A stretch of 64,000 bases of DNA from Pseudomonas sihuiensis (lineage in GTDB: Bacteria; Pseudomonadota; Gammaproteobacteria; Pseudomonadales; Pseudomonadaceae), in NCBI RefSeq assembly GCF_900106015.1, contig NZ_LT629797.1:1674001-1738000 (forward strand), written 5' to 3'. Every line of letters begins with the position of its first letter. Positions within the stretch are counted from its first letter, which is position 1. The notes beneath the pieces were generated by a model, which was given only the letters and a program-made list of their open reading frames with translations, ran no database searches and was not told where the DNA came from. Positions 1-8,753 of the stretch are shown here, piece after piece. Made by a program: the position numbers and the translations under genes.

Positions 1-107
1 ACAAGGTCGGCATGAAAGACAAAGGCGCTTGCGCCTGCTTGCCAGATAGCGGCAACGACCTCATCGCCCTGCGCCTTGATCGAGTTGCAGGTCAAATCTG
101 CAATCAA
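1..107 (-). pseudogene. possible short-chain dehydrogenase (SDR) fragment, running off the left edge
   Basis: On the minus strand just past the MFS gene, a frame opening with GTG reads VVDVLIADL, then KAQGDEVVAAIWQAGASAF and HADL. This resembles the beta2-to-beta3 part of SDR enzymes, where an acidic residue, an AAI helix and an 'A-D' strand follow the Rossmann motif. An in-frame TGA lies five codons before the GTG, so the usual N-terminal TGxxxGxG segment cannot be present. The frame overlaps the last codons of the MFS gene. Either this is a truncated SDR remnant or the match is fortuitous. The rest lies outside the window. Confidence 0.3.
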
Positions 108-111
108 AACA

Positions 112-1374
112 TCAACCACAGCAACACTCTTTCAGCCTGCGATTACGGTAAGGCTGCAAGAACGGGGTCACCATCAACATCAGCACCCCTACTGCCACCA
201 GCAGCCACAAGGCCGACTGGAAGTGGCCCGCGCTATCGCGCAGATATCCCATGAGCAACGGACCGGCAGCGCCGACCAGATAACTCTGCAACATCACAAA
301 AGCAGTCCAGGCGCCAGCCTCCTCAGGAGTCGAAGCATTGTCCAGCGGCAAGGTCATGCCCAGGGTGAAGGCACCTCCGGTGCCAAAAGCCGCAATCGCG
401 GCAGTCACCAGCGGCATGGCATCAGGCGCAACGGCCATCGCCAGGCTGCCCAGCAAGGCGATACTGGAGCTCGCGGCAAGCAACAGACGTCGATCATCGC
501 TGCGGCTGAGCAAGCCAAACACTGGGTTGGCCAGCATGAACCCCAGGGTATAACTGGCCAGGATCAAGCCAGCCGAACTGGCGCTCTCGCCACGCTCGAT
601 ATACATCGGTGCCAACCAGGCAATCAGGGCGTAGAACACCAGGTTGTTGCAGGCGAAGAACAGTGCGATCAGCCAGGCCGTGGGATTGCGCAGCGGCATC
701 CTGGGCATCTGGGTCGAAGAGGTGGATACCGGCGCTCTCAGGCTCCGATGCTCGATGCCCACCCAGGCGATGATCGCCAGCAGTGCCGGCAGTACCCAGA
801 AACCGCCCGCCCAACGCCAATCACCAATCAACTGTTCGATCGGCCCGGTCGCCACCGCAGCGACTGTGCTGCCCAGGCCGATGGCCGTTGCATAAATACC
901 CATGAACAACGCAATACGATTCGGCGAGCGCGCCTTCACGTAACTGGAAAACAGGGTTCCGGCGACCGCGATACCCGCCCCGACTGCCGCAGTACTGGCA
1001 AACAACTGCCCAATGGAGCCAGCCAGCGCACGCAAGATGATCGCGGCGCCCAGCACGATCAGCGCCAGCAGGATGATCCGGTCACGCCCAAATCGATGCG
1101 CCAGCCAGGGTGCGGGCAATGCCAGCAATCCCATCAGCAAGGTAGGAATCGCGGTCAGCAGCGAGGCCTGGGTATGAGTCAATCCCAGCTCATCGATGAT
1201 GGAGGTCAGCAATGGCCCCATGGAAACGATGCCCGGGCGCAGCGTGAGCGCGACGAGCAGGATACACACGACCACCGCTGCGACTGACGGAGCACGGACG
1301 CCGCTGCCAGCCAAGGCCGGATACGCCAGACCAGGCGTAACATCGCGTTTGATCGGTACGGATTTGACAGACAT
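112..1374 (-). CDS. MFS transporter, CynX/NimT-like
   Basis: A 420-residue, strongly hydrophobic protein with the pattern of a 12-helix major facilitator permease. It has a cytoplasmic loop between helices 2 and 3 with LAHRFGRDRIIL (the MFS motif A position) and a central hydrophilic stretch near residues 205-225. The sequence after the first helix (LRPGIVSMGPLLTSI) is typical of the cyanate/2-nitroimidazole transporter group (CynX/NimT), but the substrate cannot be deduced. It lies 83 bp downstream of the flavin reductase gene on the same strand and may share its transcript, suggesting export or import of a compound handled by the reductase/aldehyde dehydrogenase cluster. The family call is firm and the substrate unknown. 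Confidence 0.85.
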   Translation of the reverse strand: MSVKSVPIKRDVTPGLAYPALAGSGVRAPSVAAVVVCILLVALTLRPGIVSMGPLLTSIIDELGLTHTQASLLTAIPTLLMGLLALPAPWLAHRFGRDRIILLALIVLGAAIILRALAGSIGQLFASTAAVGAGIAVAGTLFSSYVKARSPNRIALFMGIYATAIGLGSTVAAVATGPIEQLIGDWRWAGGFWVLPALLAIIAWVGIEHRSLRAPVSTSSTQMPRMPLRNPTAWLIALFFACNNLVFYALIAWLAPMYIERGESASSAGLILASYTLGFMLANPVFGLLSRSDDRRLLLAASSSIALLGSLAMAVAPDAMPLVTAAIAAFGTGGAFTLGMTLPLDNASTPEEAGAWTAFVMLQSYLVGAAGPLLMGYLRDSAGHFQSALWLLVAVGVLMLMVTPFLQPYRNRRLKECCCG

Positions 1375-1457
1375 GACGAAGACTTCCTACGCAGTGAGCA
1401 GTTACGCAGGCGTGTCCTCGTCAATTCGCGTCGAGGTCACGCCGCCAGATGTGAACG

Positions 1458-2582
1458 TCAGTCCGAGTAGGTTGGGTAATCCGTCAGGCCCTTCTCCGTG
1501 CCACCGTAGACAGTGGCAGGATCCAGCGGGTTGAGCGGCCAGCCATTGGCGATGCGTTCGGGTAGATCGGGGTTGGCGATGAAGGGACGACCGAATGCGA
1601 TCAGGTCGGCCAGCCCGGCCTCGATCAGCCGCTCACCACGCTCGGCGGTGTAACGACCGGCGTAGAGAATCTTCCCGCTGAAGTTCGCGCGTACGTCGCG
1701 GCGGAAGCTCTCGGGCAGATCCGGCGCGTTGTCCCAGTCCGCCTCGGCGATCGACACATAGGCCACACCTGCTGCCTTCAGCACCTTGATGGCTTCGATA
1801 TAGGTGGTGTGCGGGTCCTCTTCGACCAGACCGATGTACACCCGGTCCTGATCGGTGCCGGTGAACAACGGGGTGAAGCGCACACCAAGGCGATCCGCGC
1901 CTACGGCAGCGGCCACGGCGTCTACGATCTCGCGCAAAAAGCGCAGACGGTTTTCCAGCGAGCCACCGTAAGCATCATCGCGCTGGTTGGAATGTGCGGA
2001 GATGAACTGGTTGACCAGATAACCGTTGGCTGCGTGAATCTCCACGCCATCGAAACCGGCGTCGATGGCATTGCGCGCCGCCTGGGCGTACTGCCCGACC
2101 AGATCGCGGATTTCAGCCAGCTCCAGCGCGCGTGGAAGCGACGGCTGAACCAGCTCGCCGACACCAGGGCCGGTCTGAATGAACGCCTTGACCTTCTGCG
2201 CCTGAATGGCGGATGGCGCCACGGGCGCCTGCCCGTCAGGCTGAAGCGCGTTATGGGAAACGCGACCGACGTGCCAGAGCTGGGCAAAGATCACTCCACC
2301 TTCGGCATGCACCGCTTCGGTCACCTTGCGCCAGCCATCGACCTGAGCCTGGCTGTAGATCCCGGGCGTCCAGGCGTAGCCTTGGCCACGCGGTTCGATC
2401 TGGGTGCCCTCACTGACCATGAAACCGGCACCAGCACGCTGGCGGTAATAAGTGGCCATCAGATCAGTCGCGATATCACCTGGCTGGGCGCTGCGCTGAC
2501 GAGTCAACGGCGGCAGCACGATGCGGTTCTTGAGAGTGATACGCCCCATATCGATGGGGGTAAACAGAGCGGCGTGTTTCAT
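1458..2582 (-). CDS. Old Yellow Enzyme-family NAD(P)H:flavin oxidoreductase (alkene reductase, NemA/XenB-like)
   Basis: A 374-residue FMN-dependent TIM-barrel reductase of the Old Yellow Enzyme family, which reduces activated C=C bonds and nitro compounds (N-ethylmaleimide, enones, xenobiotics). Visible motifs are LKNRIVLPPLTRQR near the N-terminus, QLWHVGR, the substrate-anchoring pair His183/Asn186 in IHAANGYL, and SLENRLRF. The start is placed at ATG 2582, preceded by AGGAT; an in-frame extension 25 codons upstream carries no family similarity. The neighbours (aldehyde dehydrogenase, DJ-1-like protein, TetR/NemR-type repressor) suggest an electrophile-detoxification operon analogous to nemRA. 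The exact substrate is unknown. Confidence 0.9.
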   Translation of the reverse strand: MKHAALFTPIDMGRITLKNRIVLPPLTRQRSAQPGDIATDLMATYYRQRAGAGFMVSEGTQIEPRGQGYAWTPGIYSQAQVDGWRKVTEAVHAEGGVIFAQLWHVGRVSHNALQPDGQAPVAPSAIQAQKVKAFIQTGPGVGELVQPSLPRALELAEIRDLVGQYAQAARNAIDAGFDGVEIHAANGYLVNQFISAHSNQRDDAYGGSLENRLRFLREIVDAVAAAVGADRLGVRFTPLFTGTDQDRVYIGLVEEDPHTTYIEAIKVLKAAGVAYVSIAEADWDNAPDLPESFRRDVRANFSGKILYAGRYTAERGERLIEAGLADLIAFGRPFIANPDLPERIANGWPLNPLDPATVYGGTEKGLTDYPTYSD

Positions 2583-2709
2583 GATTTCTATCCTCTGTGC
2601 AGGCGCCGGCACGAATCGACAGGCGCACGGGCTCGAATGGACGCACCTGGCGCCCAATGGGCTTGATGAGTGGGAGTGCGGCCGCTCTGCTGGAGAGGCC
2701 GCTCAGGCG

Positions 2710-4164
2710 TTACTTCTTGATCAACACGGTTTTCGGGTTGGTGAACAGCAGGCGGCCCTCATGGCCGTGCTCAGTGCCGATACCCGATTGCTTGTGGCCA
2801 CCGAAAGGAATGTCGACGCCTTGCGTGTGGATCTCGTTGACCCAGACCATCCCGGTTTCCAGGCGATTGGCCACAGCCACCGCTGCCTGGGTATCACGCC
2901 CCCAGACCGAGCCACCCAGGCCGAATGGACTGTCGTTCGCGCGGGCTACGACATCGTCGACGTCGTCGTAAGCGATGATCGGCACGATCGGTCCGAACTG
3001 CTCCTGCTGCACGATCATCGAGCTCTCTGGCGGGTTGTCGAGCACAGTTACCGGGATGAAATAGCCAGGACGGCTCTCGTCTACCTCACCGCCCAATACC
3101 ACTTTGTAACCATTGGCCTTGATGTCATCCAAGAAGCTACGAACCTTGTCGTACTGCATCTTGTTCTGCACGGGGCCGACGGTCACGTTCGGGTCGAGAC
3201 CGTCACCCATGACCTGCTGCCGCGCATACTCAACGAACGCTGCCACGAACTCATTGCGATAACTGCTATGCACGTAAAGGCGCTTGATACCCACACACCA
3301 CTGCCCCGAGTTACCGACGGCGCCCCAGTACAGTTGCGGGATGATCGCTTGCCAGTCGGCATCAGGCATGACGATTGCCGCGTCGTTACCGCCCATCTCC
3401 ATGGTCAGCCGCTTGACGGTGCCTGCAGCCGAACGGATGACATGCTTGCCGGTCTCGGTGGAGCCGGTGAAGCTGATCTTGGCGATGTCCGGGTGAGCGG
3501 TCATTTGCGGGCCCAGTTCATTGCCACCTGAAACCACTGAAAGCACACCAGCAGGCAGCACGGACTGAGCAATCTGCCCAAAGCGCAAGGTGGTGAGGGG
3601 TGTGAATGGCGACGGTTTGATGACCATGGTGTTGCCGGTGATCAGCGCAGGCGCCACTTTCCACAGCGCCAGCAGCACCGGGAAATTCCACGGCGTGATC
3701 GCACCGACCACACCCAGCGGTGTGTGATGCAGCTCCACGATGTGGTTGTCGTTCTCCTCGACGATCTCCACCGGAATACGCCGCGCAGCGATCTGGCGAA
3801 TCCACGAGATCGCTTGGTCAACTTCCGGCTCGGCCATGGTTTTCAGCGGCTTGCCTTGTTCCAAAGTCAGCAAGCGAGCCAGTTCATCGCGGTGCTCCAA
3901 AAGCGCATCGGCATAGGCATCCAGATAGCTCTGGCGCTGCTCGTAACTCAAGACCGACCAGGTCTTGAACGCGCCCTTGGCAGCAGCGATCGCCGCCTCC
4001 AGTTGTTCAGGCGAACCCGACGGAGCCTTGGCGAATACCTCGCCAGTCGCCGGATTGAACACATCGAAATGCGCATCGGTGCTGACCAGCTCACCGGCGA
4101 TGGACAGGTAGTACGGGCCATCGAAAATGCTAGTAGAGCGGGAATCTTTCATGACAGTAGACAT
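2710..4164 (-). CDS. NAD(P)-dependent aldehyde dehydrogenase
   Basis: A 484-residue ALDH-superfamily enzyme that oxidises aldehydes to acids with NAD(P)+. It has the ITPWNFP cofactor loop near residue 157, the SFTGST motif near 231, the general base Glu256 in MEMGG and catalytic Cys290 in GQWC. Length and motifs are complete, so it should be active. It lies 127 bp upstream of the Old Yellow Enzyme start and 207 bp downstream of the DJ-1-like gene, all on the minus strand. Within this cluster it could oxidise aldehydes formed after electrophile reduction. The preferred substrate cannot be read from the sequence; a succinate-semialdehyde- or lactaldehyde-type role is possible. Confidence 0.9.
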   Translation of the reverse strand: MSTVMKDSRSTSIFDGPYYLSIAGELVSTDAHFDVFNPATGEVFAKAPSGSPEQLEAAIAAAKGAFKTWSVLSYEQRQSYLDAYADALLEHRDELARLLTLEQGKPLKTMAEPEVDQAISWIRQIAARRIPVEIVEENDNHIVELHHTPLGVVGAITPWNFPVLLALWKVAPALITGNTMVIKPSPFTPLTTLRFGQIAQSVLPAGVLSVVSGGNELGPQMTAHPDIAKISFTGSTETGKHVIRSAAGTVKRLTMEMGGNDAAIVMPDADWQAIIPQLYWGAVGNSGQWCVGIKRLYVHSSYRNEFVAAFVEYARQQVMGDGLDPNVTVGPVQNKMQYDKVRSFLDDIKANGYKVVLGGEVDESRPGYFIPVTVLDNPPESSMIVQQEQFGPIVPIIAYDDVDDVVARANDSPFGLGGSVWGRDTQAAVAVANRLETGMVWVNEIHTQGVDIPFGGHKQSGIGTEHGHEGRLLFTNPKTVLIKK

Positions 4165-4371
4165 TAGCCTATCTCCTTGAATCCAAATGAAAATCTATTG
4201 ATCTCACTGATCAAGACAACTTTCTTCAGGCAGCAGAAATCCCGTCACCCAAAAGGCGACTGCTGCTGCGCTGTTGTTATGCGGTAGCGGCGTGAAGGCG
4301 CTCAGAGCGGGCGCACAGTGCGCCCTCTCATTACTTGCACGGGTTCGTCTGAGCCCTGCAGATTGGCCGAA

Positions 4372-5055
4372 TCAAGCCAGCAGTTTGAGCAAGGCGTTGG
4401 CAGCGGACTCGGAACTGGCGGGGTTCTGACCAGTGACCAAGCGCCCGTCGACGACAGTGAACGGCTGCCAGTCGCCGGCTTTCTCATAGTGTGCGCCCAG
4501 CGCCTGGAACTCGTCCTCGATGAGGAAAGGCACCACGTCAGTCAGATCGACAGCGGCTTCTTCGCTGTTGGTGAAACCCGTCACCCGGCGACCCTTGACC
4601 AGCGGCTCGCCATTCGCAGCCTTGACGTGGCGCAGCACGCCCGGAGCATGGCAGACGAAACCGATTGGCTTACCGGCGCGCTCGAAGCTTTCGATCAGAG
4701 CGATGGATGTGTTCGACTCCGCCAGATCCCACAGAGGGCCATGGCCGCCTGGGTAGAACACCGTGTCGAAATCCTCAGCCTTCACCTCACTGAGTTTCAC
4801 CGTGCTGGCCAGGGCTTGCTGCGCGGCCGGATCGGCAGCGAAACGGTGGGTCGCCTCGGTCTGGAAGTCCGGCAGGTCACTCTTGGGATCCAGAGGTGGC
4901 TGACCACCTGCCGGCGATGCCAGCACGATGTCGGCGCCGGCGTCCTTGAAGACGTAGTAAGGGGCGGCGAACTCTTCCAGCCAGAAGCCGGTTTTCTTGC
5001 CGGTGTTACCCAGCTTGTCATGGGATGTCAGAACCATCAGAACTTTCATGATCAT
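4372..5055 (-). CDS. DJ-1/PfpI-superfamily protein, Hsp31/HchA-like (glyoxalase III type)
   Basis: A 227-residue protein of the DJ-1/PfpI superfamily. The nucleophile-elbow cysteine is Cys135 in GFVCHAPG, followed directly by His136, and the conserved acidic residues are Glu27/Glu28 in GFWLEE. The YPGGHGPLWDL segment is typical of the Hsp31/YDR533C branch, members of which act as glutathione-independent methylglyoxalases or holdases. A second ATG two codons in (MKVLMV) is an equally good start. It sits 53 bp downstream of a TetR regulator in the same orientation, fitting a reactive-carbonyl defence operon. Chemistry on methylglyoxal is inferred from the family. Confidence 0.85.
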   Translation of the reverse strand: MIMKVLMVLTSHDKLGNTGKKTGFWLEEFAAPYYVFKDAGADIVLASPAGGQPPLDPKSDLPDFQTEATHRFAADPAAQQALASTVKLSEVKAEDFDTVFYPGGHGPLWDLAESNTSIALIESFERAGKPIGFVCHAPGVLRHVKAANGEPLVKGRRVTGFTNSEEAAVDLTDVVPFLIEDEFQALGAHYEKAGDWQPFTVVDGRLVTGQNPASSESAANALLKLLA

Positions 5056-5108
5056 TACCTCATAGTGGGCATTGCATTGGTTTCGACCGACCCTTGCCGG
5101 TCATGGGT

Positions 5109-5702
5109 TCACTGGTTACCGAGAAGATGTTGCGTCTGCTGCAGTGCTTCTTCGAACGAATCGGTCGTACGGGTGATCTTGGTCATCACACTGGCCCCCA
5201 ACCACAGGGCATAGAGCCTCAATGCCAACTGAGCGGGCGTAGCAACGATGGTTACCGTGCCCTCCTCCATACCTCTGCTGATCGCAGCCTCCAGCCGCTC
5301 GATAATCTGCGCGGTACCGCGCTGAAGTGCCAATCGCATCGGTTCGGAAAGATCGGCGACTTCAGCGCCCAACTTGACGGCCAGGCATTTACCGCACTCG
5401 ACCTGACTGGTCTGGTTGGAGATCCACAGTTGCCAGTAACGCATCAGCGCGTCGTGGGCGCTGGTTGCCGAGTCCTGAAAAATACGATCCATGTCAGCGA
5501 AATAGGTCTCGAAGTAGTGCTCCAGCAGCGCCGTGCCGAACGCGTCCTTCGAAGCGAAGTAGTGGTAGAAGGACCCCTTCGGCACACCCGCGGCATTCAG
5601 CACCTCGTTCAGCCCAACGGCAGAGAAACCTTTGCGGGCGATGATCGATTGAGCGGCGTCGAAAATACGCTGCCGGGTCTGGTTGCTGTCAGTGGTTGTC
5701 AT
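5109..5702 (-). CDS. TetR-family repressor, NemR-like
   Basis: A 197-residue TetR-family regulator. The N-terminal helix-turn-helix (about residues 19-50, GFSAVGLNEVL, then GVPKGSFYHYF) is canonical, and the C-terminal ligand domain contains a Cys (VECGKCLAVKLG) of the kind that senses electrophiles in NemR-type repressors. It heads the minus-strand series DJ-1, aldehyde dehydrogenase, Old Yellow Enzyme and MFS, the usual arrangement of a repressor with its detoxification genes. A palindrome TAGACCAGTCGTCTA lies 16 bp upstream of the start and is its likely operator. Reactive-electrophile sensing is inferred. Confidence 0.85.
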   Translation of the reverse strand: MTTTDSNQTRQRIFDAAQSIIARKGFSAVGLNEVLNAAGVPKGSFYHYFASKDAFGTALLEHYFETYFADMDRIFQDSATSAHDALMRYWQLWISNQTSQVECGKCLAVKLGAEVADLSEPMRLALQRGTAQIIERLEAAISRGMEEGTVTIVATPAQLALRLYALWLGASVMTKITRTTDSFEEALQQTQHLLGNQ

Positions 5703-5717
5703 GGCTATCCGTCTCAG

Positions 5718-5732
5718 TAGACCAGTCGTCTA
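5718..5732. promoter_or_regulatory. palindromic operator of the NemR-like repressor
   Basis: TAGACCAGTCGTCTA is an inverted repeat (TAGAC, 5-bp centre, GTCTA) between the TetR gene (start 5702) and the divergent AraC-type gene (start 5875). It resembles the TAGACC/GGTCTA arms of NemR-type operators. Its position just upstream of the tetR start suggests autoregulation. Confidence 0.6.
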
Positions 5733-5874
5733 GTTCGTTAGGGCCATGTTAGGAATCGCCACCGACAGCAGCAATGTCATATCCGCAAGGATTTAGGACA
5801 TGTACGGTAAGCCGATTGCGCAAACCACCTGGCCCTCCGACAATCGGTAAATGCCCGCAGAAAGGACGTGATCG

Positions 5875-6825
5875 ATGCATACCGTGGCGTTGGTGGTTTA
5901 CCCGCAATTCCAAGCGCTGAGCCTGTCGGTCGGTTCCGTATTCGAGTGCGCCAACCTTCTGCATGGCGAGCCGGTCTACGGATTCACCCTGGTATCGGAG
6001 ACAGGTGGACCCGTGCTGTCGTCTCAGGGCTTCTCGGTCAATACCGAGGCTCTCGGCCTGGCTGGCTATGACACCATCATCGTCAGCGGCTACCTGGAGT
6101 TGGGTGAACCCAGTCCCGAACTGCTGACTTGCCTGTCCAGCGCCAGCTCGCAATCGCGGCGTATTGCATCACTGTGCACAGGTGTATTCGTACTCGCCGA
6201 AGCCGGCCTATTGGAGGGCAAACGGGTCACGACTCATTGGTTGCACGTACCCGAGTTCAAGAAACGTCACCCCACCGTCAGAATCGATGATGATCGACTG
6301 TTCGTGGTCGACGGGCAGATCTGGACGGGTGCAGGCATGAGTGCCGGAGTGGATCTTGCCCTGGCCATGGTCGAGAACGACCTGGGCCCTGACCTGGCCC
6401 GCCGCGTAGCCCGCAAACTGGTCATCGCCCAGCGCAGAGGCGCCGAGCAATCACAGCTTTCGGCGCTGCTGGAGATAGACCCGAAATCCGACCGCGTGCA
6501 ACTGGCAATGGCCTATGCGCGCGAAAACCTGCGCAGCGATCTGTCGGTCGAAGCTCTGGCAGATGTCGCGCGACTGAGCCCTCGCCAGTTCAGCCGGGTG
6601 TTTCGCGAGGAAACCGGAAAAACTCCAGCAAAAGCAGTCGAAAGACTGCGAGTAGAGGCCGCACGCGTGATGATGGAGACGAGCCGTCACCCCGTAGAGG
6701 TGATTGCTCGCGAGACCGGTTTTGGCGATCGAGAACGCATGCGCCAGGCGTTTCTGCGTGCCTATGGCAAGCCACCGCAGTTGATGCGAGACGAGCTGTA
6801 CAAAACGGCTAACGAGACTGGCTGA
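5875..6825 (+). CDS. GlxA-family transcriptional regulator (DJ-1/PfpI domain plus AraC HTH)
   Basis: A 316-residue regulator with an N-terminal DJ-1/PfpI-like domain (residues 1-190, including the elbow IASLCTGVFVLAEAGLL) and a C-terminal AraC-type double helix-turn-helix (about 215-310, SVEALADVARLSPRQFSRVF and RERMRQAFLRAYG). This architecture defines the GlxA/FtrA regulator family. The start ATG is preceded by AAAGGA. It is divergent from the TetR-headed detoxification genes and may help control them or a distant target. No effector can be assigned. Confidence 0.88.
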   Translation: MHTVALVVYPQFQALSLSVGSVFECANLLHGEPVYGFTLVSETGGPVLSSQGFSVNTEALGLAGYDTIIVSGYLELGEPSPELLTCLSSASSQSRRIASLCTGVFVLAEAGLLEGKRVTTHWLHVPEFKKRHPTVRIDDDRLFVVDGQIWTGAGMSAGVDLALAMVENDLGPDLARRVARKLVIAQRRGAEQSQLSALLEIDPKSDRVQLAMAYARENLRSDLSVEALADVARLSPRQFSRVFREETGKTPAKAVERLRVEAARVMMETSRHPVEVIARETGFGDRERMRQAFLRAYGKPPQLMRDELYKTANETG

Positions 6826-6888
6826 ACACGCCGATTGGATCGTTCACCAACAGATATACCTGAGCTTGCTGCTGCAACCGCAATTCTT

Positions 6889-7476
6889 TCAGTAGCGCTC
6901 ATTGCTCGTGGAAGCGTGAGTAGGAATGAGGCCTGACTCTCGATAGCTGTCGATCAGCTCGTCGAACAGTTTCAGGTCGACGCGGGTTCGTGCAATCAGT
7001 TGAGCACCGGCAACCGCAGCGTAAATGGCGCCTGCGCGGCGCTCGACATCTTCCAGCCCTGCCTCAACTAATACCTGCGTCAGCCACTCCACGTTGATGT
7101 CTGCAAACGCCTTGACCTCTCGCTCGACTTCTTCCGGCAGGTCTTCGTATTCCGCAGCCATGAAGCTGGCGAGGCAAAGTCTATTGCCGTTCTCCAACGA
7201 TCTCCGAAAGAGCGAAGGGTAAGCACGCAAACAGCCGAGCGGGTCGGGATTCGAATCGCGTATGAATCGCAAGGCTTCGGCGGTGTCTCGCCAATAGCGT
7301 TCTGCGACCGCGGCACCAAGGTCGGCCTTGCTCGCAAAGTGGTAGTAGATACTGGCGTTCTTCACACCTACGGTTTCACCGATGCTGCGGAAATTGATAC
7401 CGCTGTATCCATGCAACTGAGCCGCCGTTGTCGCAGCAGCCAGGATGGCTTCTCGAGCATTGCCGGTCACGATCAA
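6889..7476 (-). CDS. TetR-family transcriptional regulator
   Basis: A 195-residue TetR-family protein with an N-terminal HTH (about residues 15-50, INFRSIGETVGVKNASIYYHF). The C-terminal half is the ligand-binding domain, ending with an RTRVDLKLFDELIDSY stretch seen in the AcrR-like group. It is divergently transcribed from the GST-like gene, with two copies of a matching palindrome in the 128-bp spacer, so it very probably represses that gene and itself. The inducer is unknown. Confidence 0.87.
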   Translation of the reverse strand: MIVTGNAREAILAAATTAAQLHGYSGINFRSIGETVGVKNASIYYHFASKADLGAAVAERYWRDTAEALRFIRDSNPDPLGCLRAYPSLFRRSLENGNRLCLASFMAAEYEDLPEEVEREVKAFADINVEWLTQVLVEAGLEDVERRAGAIYAAVAGAQLIARTRVDLKLFDELIDSYRESGLIPTHASTSNERY

Positions 7477-7522
7477 CTCCTCGCACCTTCGATAGACCTT
7501 GGCAGTTTACTGCTGCGCTCTC

Positions 7523-7543
7523 TACCTGCCAACTGGAAGGTAG
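7523..7543. promoter_or_regulatory. TetR operator, copy 1
   Basis: TACCTgCCAACTGgaAGGTA with a trailing G is an inverted repeat (TACCT, 10 bp, AGGTA) 47 bp upstream of the tetR start. It shares its arms, spacing and CCAACTG core with the copy at 7577. Confidence 0.65.
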
Positions 7544-7576
7544 GGGTTGACAGGGTGCTTTTTCTCGCACAACCTT

Positions 7577-7597
7577 TACCTACCAACTGACAGGTAG
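7577..7597. promoter_or_regulatory. TetR operator, copy 2
   Basis: TACCTaCCAACTGacAGGTA with a trailing G ends 8 bp before the GST-like start and would block its promoter or ribosome access. It is offset 54 bp from copy 1, about five helical turns, so both dimers would sit on one DNA face. Confidence 0.65.
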
Positions 7598-7604
7598 GCA
7601 AACC

Positions 7605-8306
7605 ATGACCATTACATCTCGCAACTCCGACATATCCGTTCTCCCTGCAATGAAAATCTACGACTGGTTCGATGGCCCGTATCCCGCTCGCGTGCGAATC
7701 GCCTTGGCGGAAAAAGGACTGCTTGACCGTGTCGAGTTCATCTCCGTCAACCTCTGGACGGGGGAGCATAAGAAACCGGAGTTCCTCGCGATCAATTACT
7801 CAGGAACATTGCCTGTGCTGGAACTCGATGACGGCACACTCATTGCCGAATGCACAGCGATCACCCAATACCTGGACGTACTCGACGACAGCCCCACGCT
7901 TACTGGGCAGACGGCAAAAGAGAAAGGCCTCATTCACATGATGACAAAGCGCGCTGAAATCGAATTTCTCGATGCGGTCAGCGTTTACTTTCATCATGCA
8001 ACGCCAGGGTTGGGGGCAGACGTGGAGCTGTACCAAAACCCTGAGTGGGGAAATCGCATGCGCGATAAAGCCATCAAGGGCATGCACTACTTCAATAGAG
8101 TGCTTGAGCGACAGCCATTCGTTGCCGGTGACACCTTCTCCATGGCAGATATTGCAGTGCTCGGGGGGATGATCTTCGCGTCATTGGTCAAGCTTGCCGT
8201 ACCCGATGAATGTGCAGCCCTACGAGCCTGGCACGCCCGCATGCAAGAAAGATCAAGTGTCAGGGAGTGGAGAACGATGGTGGCGAATAACACACCGAGA
8301 GTATGA
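7605..8306 (+). CDS. glutathione S-transferase-like protein
   Basis: A 233-residue protein (218 if the internal ATG at 7650, MKIYDWF, is used). It has an N-terminal thioredoxin-like GST domain (YPARVRIALAEKGL, then SGTLPVLELDDGTLIAECTAITQYLD, the cis-Pro and glutathione-binding region) and an all-helical C-terminal domain (PFVAGDTFSMADIAVLG, the N-capping box motif). It is expected to conjugate or reduce electrophiles with glutathione in the cytosol. It is divergent from, and probably repressed by, the adjacent TetR regulator through paired operators. Which ATG is used is uncertain, because the operator abuts the first one. Confidence 0.87.
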   Translation: MTITSRNSDISVLPAMKIYDWFDGPYPARVRIALAEKGLLDRVEFISVNLWTGEHKKPEFLAINYSGTLPVLELDDGTLIAECTAITQYLDVLDDSPTLTGQTAKEKGLIHMMTKRAEIEFLDAVSVYFHHATPGLGADVELYQNPEWGNRMRDKAIKGMHYFNRVLERQPFVAGDTFSMADIAVLGGMIFASLVKLAVPDECAALRAWHARMQERSSVREWRTMVANNTPRV

Positions 8307-8402
8307 AAGCTAACGCATCAGCCCTGGTCGCCGAGCAGGCTTGGAGGTCTGTGACCAACACAGACCCTTGCTGCTTGGCTCGATTGCCCTAGCCAACTCA
8401 TT

Positions 8403-8618
8403 GACACAAAGCGCCCCAAGGAAACGCTACGCCTGAATGCCGCGGCAGTGATCTTCGCGCACAACCATCCAAGCGGAAATCCAGAACCAAGCCAGGCTGA
8501 CACGGTGCTCACACAGCGCTTGAAAGAAGCCTTGGTGCTGGTGAATGTCCGCTCGCTGGATCACATCATCGTGGCAGGCGAACGCACCGCATCTTTCGCC
8601 GAGTTTGGGTTGCTATGA
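8403..8618 (+). pseudogene. radC: radC-type (MPN/JAMM) C-terminal fragment
   Basis: The frame reads [18 protein letters not shown], then [15 protein letters not shown] and ends FAEFGLL. This is the metal-binding MPN/JAMM motif (HxHx7Sx2D) and C-terminus of RadC-family proteins, in the form common on integrative elements. The N-terminal half is missing: going upstream the similarity ends near 8400 and an in-frame TGA occurs at 8352. It is therefore a 5'-truncated relic. RadC-like genes commonly mark genomic islands, which fits the neighbouring IS and restriction genes. Confidence 0.75.
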
Positions 8619-8623
8619 ACCAA

Positions 8624-8645
8624 GGGGGGCTGAGCCCCCATTTTT
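8624..8645 (+). terminator. intrinsic terminator after the radC fragment
   Basis: GGGGGC-TGA-GCCCCC followed by ATTTTT, directly after the radC stop codon. Confidence 0.7.
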
Positions 8646-8753
8646 GCTGCGCCCTTTCAGGCGTGTGCAGCGCGTTCAGCCGGTTCATCTGGTCTGTCCC
8701 GGGCTGAGTGGACACTGACTTAAGGTGGATAATGCCCACCGCAAGGAGTGTTC

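Noticed and set aside
2582..2657. 25-codon N-terminal extension of the Old Yellow Enzyme
   Set aside because: Cys/Pro-rich and unlike the family; the internal ATG at 2582 has a ribosome-binding site.
4306..4323. GGGCGCAC/GTGCGCCC palindrome after the DJ-1-like gene as a terminator
   Set aside because: The loop would be one base and no T tract follows; too weak to call.
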